Positions 38,415 through 43,605 of a stretch of 43,605 nt of DNA are shown piece after piece. The DNA is from a virus: positions 1 to 43,605 of the IMG/VR virus record IMGVR_UViG_3300022751_000005; one strand, 5' to 3'. Position 1 is the stretch's first letter. Each line of letters opens with the position of its first letter. Below the pieces are notes generated by a model. That model saw only the letters and a program-made list of their open reading frames with translations, did no database searches and was not told where the DNA came from. The position numbers and the translations under genes are program-made.

Positions 38415-38771
38415 ATGGAGTTACAAGGTACAATTAAGGCAATTAACCCGGAAATACAAGTTTCGGCATCATTCAAAAAAAGAGAATTAATAGTTAGCAC
38501 CCAGGAGCAATATCCACAATCAATATTAGTGGAGTTTGTGCAGGACAAAACGGACTTGTTGAACAATTACAAAGTAGGGGATGCTGTAAAAGTAGGAATA
38601 AATCTACAGGGGAGGGAGTGGGTAAATCCTCAGGGAGAGGTAAAATATTTCAATAGCATTAAGGGTTGGAAGATTGAAAAAGACCAAAACGCTCCAGCAC
38701 CATACGCACAGCAATTTACTCCGGCTCCGACTTTTACTGAAGAAGAACACGACGACCTTCCTTTTAATTAA
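38415..38771 (+). CDS. SSB-like protein (DUF3127 family)
   Basis: A 118-aa protein of the DUF3127 type, an OB-fold family frequent in Bacteroidetes. It reads MELQGTIKAINPEIQVS, then FKKRELIVSTQEQYPQ and GREWVNPQGEVKYFNSIKGW. The acidic tip EEEHDDLPFN is like the C-terminal peptide by which SSB proteins recruit partners. It probably binds single-stranded DNA during replication and recombination. Confidence 0.85.
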   Translation: MELQGTIKAINPEIQVSASFKKRELIVSTQEQYPQSILVEFVQDKTDLLNNYKVGDAVKVGINLQGREWVNPQGEVKYFNSIKGWKIEKDQNAPAPYAQQFTPAPTFTEEEHDDLPFN

Positions 38772-38811
38772 GGGTTTTCGGTAATCCTGTTAATTCAAAA
38801 CCGACAACAAT

Positions 38812-38881
38812 AAAAATCCCTTTTAGTTTTATTTATCCATTCTAAATATGTATATTTAAATTAATTTTAAAAGGGATTTTT
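38812..38881 (+). terminator. 14-bp inverted repeat with a promoter in its loop
   Basis: AAAAATCCCTTTTA (38812-38825) and TAAAAGGGATTTTT (38868-38881) are perfect inverted repeats, 42 bases apart, the second ending in a T-run two bases before ATG 38883. In read-through RNA this is a terminator. The loop contains TATATTTA (38851-38858), one base from TAnnTTTG, so a transcript started there carries only the 3' arm and escapes it. Confidence 0.6.
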
Positions 38882-38882
38882 T

Positions 38883-39377
38883 ATGAAAAAATGTTTTAAG
38901 TGCGGAATCGAACAGCCGTTAAAGGAATTTTACGCCCACAAACAAATGGCAGACGGACACGTCAACAAGTGCAAAAATTGCAATAAACTTGACGTTAAAA
39001 AAGACTATTATAGAAAGTCCAAAGATCCAATATTTGTTGCTTCAGAAAGAGAAAGAGCGAAAGAAAAATACCATCGTTTAAAGTATAAAGAAAGATCGTA
39101 TTTACTTAACGAAAATAAACCTTGGAAAAGTTCGCCTATTTACAAAGGACTATCTAAAAAGCTAAACACTCCAAAAGGCATTGAATTGCATCATTGGAAT
39201 TATAACGAGTCGTTTTTAGAAGATATCTTTATAATGAATATTAAGCAACACAGGCAAGCGCATATCCATTTAGCTTTAGATATGGATAAACTTATTTTTA
39301 AAACAACTTCCGGCGAATTGCTGGACACAAAAGAAAAACACATGAAATATTTAATAGAGAAAGGAGTTGTGTTCTAA
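38883..39377 (+). CDS. HNH-type zinc-binding nuclease-like protein (164 aa)
   Basis: An N-terminal zinc finger, CFKCG (4-8) and CKNC (31-34), is followed by a Lys-rich linker. Then comes an HNH-like core, [10 protein letters not shown] (near 100-109) and [16 protein letters not shown] (116-131), in which HH, N and H could form the active site. This resembles phage and homing-type endonucleases. It overlaps the next gene by one base. Confidence 0.7.
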   Translation: MKKCFKCGIEQPLKEFYAHKQMADGHVNKCKNCNKLDVKKDYYRKSKDPIFVASERERAKEKYHRLKYKERSYLLNENKPWKSSPIYKGLSKKLNTPKGIELHHWNYNESFLEDIFIMNIKQHRQAHIHLALDMDKLIFKTTSGELLDTKEKHMKYLIEKGVVF

Positions 39378-39721
39378 TGCTAATCCCTTCTAAAATAAAC
39401 AGCCTGTCCTACGTTGAAATCGAATCAGATAACGGAATACAGGCTTTAATAAACGAATTGGAGCGAATTAAAAACGATCCGCACAAACAGCACATTATTG
39501 CCGTGAGAAATTGCGCCGAACACATTGCCAAATACCAGGTGGTTTCACGGTTTGAAAAACTGAAAGGTATTTACTACAATTACGTTAAAAAGATGTGGTA
39601 TGCCGAGAAAATGATTAAAGGAAAACTGCGTGTTATTAAATACGGAGTTGATCGAAATGAAGTTATTTTGGCGTACAAAGAATATTTAAGAAAAAATATC
39701 CCTACCTTTCCAACTTCATAA
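39377..39721 (+). CDS. Hypothetical protein (114 aa)
   Basis: Begins at the last base of the preceding gene (TAATG). The N-terminal half is polar and the C-terminal half basic and aromatic (GIYYNYVKKMWYAEKMIKGK). A nucleic-acid role is plausible from charge, but no family was recognised. Confidence 0.55.
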   Translation: MLIPSKINSLSYVEIESDNGIQALINELERIKNDPHKQHIIAVRNCAEHIAKYQVVSRFEKLKGIYYNYVKKMWYAEKMIKGKLRVIKYGVDRNEVILAYKEYLRKNIPTFPTS

Positions 39722-39741
39722 TTGATTTTGGTTTGGTTAAG

Positions 39742-39777
39742 GCCGGAGTTTTGTAGAAATTTCTCCGGCTTTTTTTA
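39742..39777 (+). terminator. Rho-independent terminator
   Basis: GCCGGAG (39742-39748)/CTCCGGC (39763-39769), a perfect GC-rich stem with a 14-base loop and a long T-run. Confidence 0.9.
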
Positions 39778-39801
39778 TTATAGAAAATCCTAATTAAAAT
39801 T

Positions 39802-41466
39802 ATGAAACCATACCCGCACCAATTAAAATCAATAGAAGAAACCGAACTTCATTTACAAACCGAACAAAGAGTGTTGTTTCAGCTTCCAACGGGCGGCGGC
39901 AAAACCGCATACTTTTCATTCATAACCCAACGCTACATACAGAATAATAATCAAAAGGTTTTGATATTAGCGCACAGAGAAGAATTGATCGCTCAAACTT
40001 TATCTACATTAAGAACTATTGGAGTAACTGCTGAAAGCGTGGTCGCTGCAAAGAAATCACTTAAACACCTTTCTAGCGCATACGTTGGAATGATTCAGAC
40101 GCTTAAAAACCGATTAAAAGCAGATCCGGAATTCCTGAAAGATGTTGGGCTTATTGTAATTGATGAAGCTCATCTCCTGATGCACCATTGGATTTTCGAG
40201 TATTATCCAAACGCAAAAATTGTCGCCGTTACCGCCACGCCTGTTCTGCTTAAAAAAGTGAATTTCAGCAAATGCATCCGATGCGGATCTATAAAAGATA
40301 AGCCGGAGATTTGTTGCAGAATTGAAATGTACGAATACACTCGGGATATGACACTTTCGGAAATATACGAAAACATCATAGTTGGTGAATCAATACAAAA
40401 TCTGATAGACCAAGGTAAATTGGTTCAAGATATCGTTTATAAGACCGGAAGTATTGACCGCTCTTTATTATCGGTGGACGCAAAGACCGGAGATTTTGGA
40501 GATACTGACAAAGAATTTGGGAACAGCAATGCTTTATTTGATGTCGTTAAGAATTACGAAAAGATTGCTTTTGGTAAAAAAACCATAATTTTCAATAGCA
40601 GCAGTAAAGTAAACAGGGATTGCCATCAAATGTTTATCGAAAAAGGCTATCAAAATGTAAGGATGTTTGATAGTATTAATGCAAAACAGTCAGAACGGGC
40701 TCCATTATTACGATGGTTTAAAGAAACTCCGGACGCTATACTTTGTAACGTTTCCTGCTTTACTACAGGATTTGATGAACCGACAGTTCAATGCGTTATG
40801 CTAAACCGAGCCACGCTTTCTTTATCTTTATATCTTCAAATGATTGGCCGGGGCGGTCGGTCCACAGATTTGATTTACAAACCAAACTTTACAGTAATTG
40901 ACGGCGGCGGTAATACGGATTACTTTGCTAAACTATGTAAAAACTCAGGGAAGTGGAGCGATTATATAGATTGGGAATCTATATTTCACGGAACCGACAA
41001 AAAGCCACGACCTAAAAAGGAGGCATTAGAAAATACGACTCAATGCAAAGGTTGCGGAATGATATACCCGAGGAACAACACCGAGTGTCCAGGTTGCGGA
41101 GAAGTGCCGGAAATCGCTGTAAAAAAAGTTATTATAAGCGGTGAAGTGGCTACTTTAATCGACGAAATACCACTTCCTGACGGTGTTAAAATTGTTGAGT
41201 ATTGCGAACGAATCGGAAAAGATAAAAATTTCGCATGGACCATACTTATGAATCAGATATTTGATTTGTTCGTTTTCCATGATGTGAAAAAAGGAACTTA
41301 CGACAGGGCATTATTAAATGGAAAATATCACGAAAGAATACGATCGCTTATATTGCAGCCATACAGAATAATCCAAGGAAGCAAATTAGATGGAACCGTA
41401 TTAAGGACAAAAGCATATTTAGTGAACAAAATAAAAATTAAACTTGACAAATATTATGGCAATTAG
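39802..41466 (+). CDS. SF2 DNA helicase with two zinc-binding motifs (554 aa)
   Basis: Walker A PTGGGKT (29-35), DEAH (121-124), TATP (144-147) and motif VI QMIGRGGRS (346-354) define an SF2 helicase. Extra features are a Cys cluster C-x2-C...CC (158-172) inserted after motif III and a C-terminal CKGC...CPGC ribbon (415-432). It likely unwinds phage DNA during replication and overlaps the VRR-NUC nuclease gene. A helicase, nuclease and AAA ATPase in one cluster form the replication module. Confidence 0.92.
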   Translation: MKPYPHQLKSIEETELHLQTEQRVLFQLPTGGGKTAYFSFITQRYIQNNNQKVLILAHREELIAQTLSTLRTIGVTAESVVAAKKSLKHLSSAYVGMIQTLKNRLKADPEFLKDVGLIVIDEAHLLMHHWIFEYYPNAKIVAVTATPVLLKKVNFSKCIRCGSIKDKPEICCRIEMYEYTRDMTLSEIYENIIVGESIQNLIDQGKLVQDIVYKTGSIDRSLLSVDAKTGDFGDTDKEFGNSNALFDVVKNYEKIAFGKKTIIFNSSSKVNRDCHQMFIEKGYQNVRMFDSINAKQSERAPLLRWFKETPDAILCNVSCFTTGFDEPTVQCVMLNRATLSLSLYLQMIGRGGRSTDLIYKPNFTVIDGGGNTDYFAKLCKNSGKWSDYIDWESIFHGTDKKPRPKKEALENTTQCKGCGMIYPRNNTECPGCGEVPEIAVKKVIISGEVATLIDEIPLPDGVKIVEYCERIGKDKNFAWTILMNQIFDLFVFHDVKKGTYDRALLNGKYHERIRSLILQPYRIIQGSKLDGTVLRTKAYLVNKIKIKLDKYYGN

Positions 41467-41851
41467 AGAAGATGAAGCAGTAATTCAGCAGGCTATTGTA
41501 ATAGCATTTAATAATAAATTTTGCCTGAAGCATCAAAACCCCCGCTTAATAATACATTCAATTCCCAACGGAATTACAGCCGATAGTCTGCCGCCAAAAG
41601 AAAGAGGCAAGGTGTTGGATAAAATGAATAAAACCGGAATGTTGCCAGGTGCGGCGGATTTGAATATCAAGGGAGTTTTGGGTAGAGTTCTGGAGGTCGA
41701 AGTGAAAACTAGCACAGGATCACAAAGTCCGGAACAAGTAGATTACCAAAAAAGAATAACTGAATTGGGAGGCCATTATATTTTGGTCCGGTCCGTTGAT
41801 GATTTTTTATTAAAAATAAATCCTTTCTTAGATTGGTTATTAGGCAAATAA
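41456..41851 (+). CDS. VRR-NUC nuclease (131 aa)
   Basis: A stand-alone VRR-NUC domain, a PD-(D/E)xK nuclease family. GMLPGAADL (61-69, Asp69), then LEVEVKT (79-85, Glu82 and Lys84), and SPEQVDYQKR (91-100) are the diagnostic motifs. It may cut branched DNA or process recombination intermediates. ATG 41456 overlaps the helicase stop by 11 bases; an in-frame TTG lies 12 bases upstream. The partner helicase next door suggests joint action. Confidence 0.9.
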   Translation: MAIREDEAVIQQAIVIAFNNKFCLKHQNPRLIIHSIPNGITADSLPPKERGKVLDKMNKTGMLPGAADLNIKGVLGRVLEVEVKTSTGSQSPEQVDYQKRITELGGHYILVRSVDDFLLKINPFLDWLLGK

Positions 41852-41854
41852 TCG

Positions 41855-41862
41855 TATGTTTA
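41855..41862 (+). promoter_or_regulatory. TATGTTTA promoter-like element
   Basis: One base from TAnnTTTG, in the short gap before ATG 41888. The -33 element is weak. Confidence 0.4.
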
Positions 41863-41887
41863 TAGTCTTATTTTAAAACGTTCAAAA

Positions 41888-42046
41888 ATGACCGAAAACC
41901 TAAAAAAAGTAGATGCGCTTATAAAAATCTACAACAAAGAATTGGTTGCTGAGATGATTGGAATATCAAAAAACACACTTTATAAGCGCCTAAAAAACGA
42001 CCGTTGGAAAAAAAGCGAAACAGCAATCATTAAAACCCTTTCCTGA
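41888..42046 (+). CDS. Small HTH protein (52 aa)
   Basis: The product contains NKELVAEMIGISKNTLYKRL, a clear helix-turn-helix (ELVAEMIG, then ISKNTLYKRL), followed by basic residues. Such tiny HTH proteins often regulate or load replication proteins. The stop overlaps the next ATG (TGATG). Not detectable by length alone, but the motif makes it convincing. Confidence 0.75.
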   Translation: MTENLKKVDALIKIYNKELVAEMIGISKNTLYKRLKNDRWKKSETAIIKTLS

Positions 42047-42555
42047 TGCAAACAAAAGACGCAATATCCAGACTATCCTACACGATTTCTAAAGGAAACA
42101 AGCCTAATGATAATGACAAGGTCGCTTTGAATGCAGTTATTTCATTCATAAACAAATCAGATACAGAGGCTGTTCAAAGTCATTTGTGTTTTGCAAAATT
42201 GTACGCATTCGTTTTAAATAATTTCCTGCATAACCATCAAGATATCAATGTAGCTAACAAAATGATAAATAAAGAATTGTCGCTTCCGTTCGATCATCAT
42301 GCGAAAATGCTTCAAATGAATCTAAAAAACATAGAATTGGGTAATTTTTTCAATAGTAAAAATGTTACTGATAACGCTATTTTGAACAGATCGGGAATAG
42401 ATAGAATAGAAAAGGCAGCAGAGTACAAAAAAGTATTTCCGGAACTGACTATTAAAGAAATGCAAGAGGCTTATGAAATGTGGGATTACGATAACGTTAT
42501 GGCGCACTTGAAAAGAAACATTAACGAATCTTTAACCGCTTACAAAAATGTTTAA
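42046..42555 (+). CDS. Hypothetical protein of the replication module (169 aa)
   Basis: All-helical, no recognised motif (RLSYTISKGNKPNDNDKVAL, and a C-terminal EAYEMWDYDNVMAHLKRN). It overlaps the ATPase gene by 8 bases and follows the HTH gene, so it is co-translated with them. A loader or accessory role in replication is inferred. Confidence 0.6.
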   Translation: MQTKDAISRLSYTISKGNKPNDNDKVALNAVISFINKSDTEAVQSHLCFAKLYAFVLNNFLHNHQDINVANKMINKELSLPFDHHAKMLQMNLKNIELGNFFNSKNVTDNAILNRSGIDRIEKAAEYKKVFPELTIKEMQEAYEMWDYDNVMAHLKRNINESLTAYKNV

Positions 42556-43605
42556 AGAGATCCCGATTAATGGAGAAATTAAGCCGGAAGCTAAAAAGCT
42601 TACAGCCGAACAAATAATAGATAGGCATAGAATATTACCAACAGACGAAGTTCCTAAGCCGGACCCTGTTTTGTTTTTTAAGGATAAAATGGTAATGAGC
42701 CGAAAAAACATTTCCGGAATATCCGGGAAGGCTAAAGTAGGCAAAACGTTTCTTCTCACCTTATTAAATGAAGCGGTCCTGCACAAAGGCGAATTTCAGG
42801 ATATACTAAGATCATACTTGCCAAAAGGCCGGGACAAAATATTGTATTTCGATACAGAGCAAAGCACCTATCATATTTCATTGATTTTACAAAGAATAAA
42901 AAAGGTAATATCTGACGAAAAATTAGACAACCTGATTATGATTAACCTGGACGCAGTCGGGACCGAAGAACGCCGGGAATATGTCGAAACAATGATATTG
43001 CAAACTCCTGGAGTTGGATTAGCTGTTATTGACGGAATTGCAGATTTGGTTTGGGATCCGAATGATATGCGAGAATCAAGTAAAATGGCTGATGATTTAA
43101 GGAAGTGGGCCACCGTTGCTGATATTCATATAGCATACGTATTACACCAGAATCCGAGCGCATCGGATAAAATGCGAGGTCATTTAGGCACTATATTGAA
43201 CAACAAAAGCGAAACCGTTATTCAGATATCAAGCGCAAAAGATGATGACTCCGTGAAGCTTGTAGAGGCTTTAGCGACAAGAAACGCGCGCTTTGATGAT
43301 TGGAGTTTTGAAATTATAGACGGACAGCCGCAAATAATGGGTGAATGCTACGAGGTTCCTAAAATCGGAAGGCCAAAGGCTAAAGTGTTGGCAGACTATC
43401 AAAAATACGCATTACTAACTACTATATTCAGCGAAGCAGATCCGTCGATTGGTTTGGGATATTCTGTATTAACCGAAAAGATAAAATCAGAATACATTAA
43501 AAATTTCGGCGAAATTGGCATTTCCGCAACTAAAGAATTAGTGAGTTATTGCCGGGAAATGGATTGGGTAATTTCGGACGGAAAAGGGAAAAATTACTTC
43601 CTTTA
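42548..43605 (+). CDS. RepA-like AAA ATPase (replicative helicase/initiator), N-terminal part
   Basis: The gene runs past the right end and finishes at 143 on the circle (357 aa in all). Walker A is GKAKVGKT (60-67) after ISGISG. A Walker B-like LAVIDGIADLV follows around residues 157-167, and VLHQNPSASDKMRGHLG resembles the sensor segment of RecA-like/AAA_25 proteins related to plasmid RepA. It would be the replication initiator or helicase for the origin-like region immediately downstream. Confidence 0.85.
   Translation, partial: MFKEIPINGEIKPEAKKLTAEQIIDRHRILPTDEVPKPDPVLFFKDKMVMSRKNISGISGKAKVGKTFLLTLLNEAVLHKGEFQDILRSYLPKGRDKILYFDTEQSTYHISLILQRIKKVISDEKLDNLIMINLDAVGTEERREYVETMILQTPGVGLAVIDGIADLVWDPNDMRESSKMADDLRKWATVADIHIAYVLHQNPSASDKMRGHLGTILNNKSETVIQISSAKDDDSVKLVEALATRNARFDDWSFEIIDGQPQIMGECYEVPKIGRPKAKVLADYQKYALLTTIFSEADPSIGLGYSVLTEKIKSEYIKNFGEIGISATKELVSYCREMDWVISDGKGKNYFL
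43479..43605. repeat. Terminal direct repeat, right copy
   Basis: Identical to bases 1-127. Removing one copy gives a circular unit of 43,478 bp and restores the ATPase gene without a frameshift. Confidence 0.95.

Overview
This window is the complete genome of a tailed bacteriophage, assembled as a circular contig. The first 127 bases and the last 127 bases are identical, so the unit genome is about 43,478 bp, and one gene, the replication ATPase, is split across the ends. All recognisable genes lie on the + strand. The host is very likely a member of the Bacteroidetes, probably Flavobacterium-like. The grounds are AT-rich DNA, TAnnTTTG promoter elements in front of many units with no E. coli-type promoters, and several secreted proteins with flavobacterial-looking signal peptides (short hydrophobic core ending in AQ).

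Layout. 1-472: end of the ATPase gene and an origin-like region with seven GGTTTAAA/TTTAAACC copies. 473-1565: DNA methyltransferase and two small genes. 1581-9346: packaging and head genes (small and large terminase, HK97-type portal, prohead protease, major capsid protein, connectors, probable tail tube). 9412-22641: tail genes (845-aa tape measure, large tail-tip or baseplate proteins, fibre). The long tape measure and absence of sheath or contractile genes suggest a siphovirus. 22663-28690: an accessory block with an RtcB RNA ligase, an HNH nuclease, a secreted HExxHxxGxxH metalloprotease, an RlmN/Cfr-like radical-SAM enzyme, two CAT-anticodon tRNAs and an odd tRNA-like RNA. 28707-30753: lysis genes ending in a T4-type lysozyme. 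30891-38771: many small, mostly unknown genes, a KxDG RNA ligase, a Cro-like HTH protein, a RecT-like annealing protein candidate and a DUF3127 SSB-like protein. 38883-end: HNH protein, SF2 helicase, VRR-NUC nuclease, HTH protein and RepA-like AAA ATPase. No integrase and no DNA polymerase were recognised.

The most striking signal is non-coding. Four intergenic elements (about 3323-3415, 15781-15895, 23571-23665, 27145-27239) share one architecture with almost no shared sequence. Each has a TAnnTTTG-type promoter, then hairpin 1, hairpin 2, and a third hairpin that ends in a T-run like an intrinsic terminator. In each, the loop of hairpin 1 is complementary to the loop of hairpin 3 (5, 8, 6-7 and 7 bp), with compensating changes between copies. 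This looks like a family of small phage RNAs, or attenuators, folded by a loop-loop kissing interaction. Two of them sit directly before the two RNA-processing enzymes, rtcB and the RlmN/Cfr-like gene.

Other regulatory themes are as follows. Five genes have the TAnnTTT(G/A) element only 3-4 bases before the start codon, so their mRNAs are predicted to be leaderless. Perfect palindromes overlap promoters at 30828 and 35714. Most transcription units are separated by a terminator followed immediately by a promoter.
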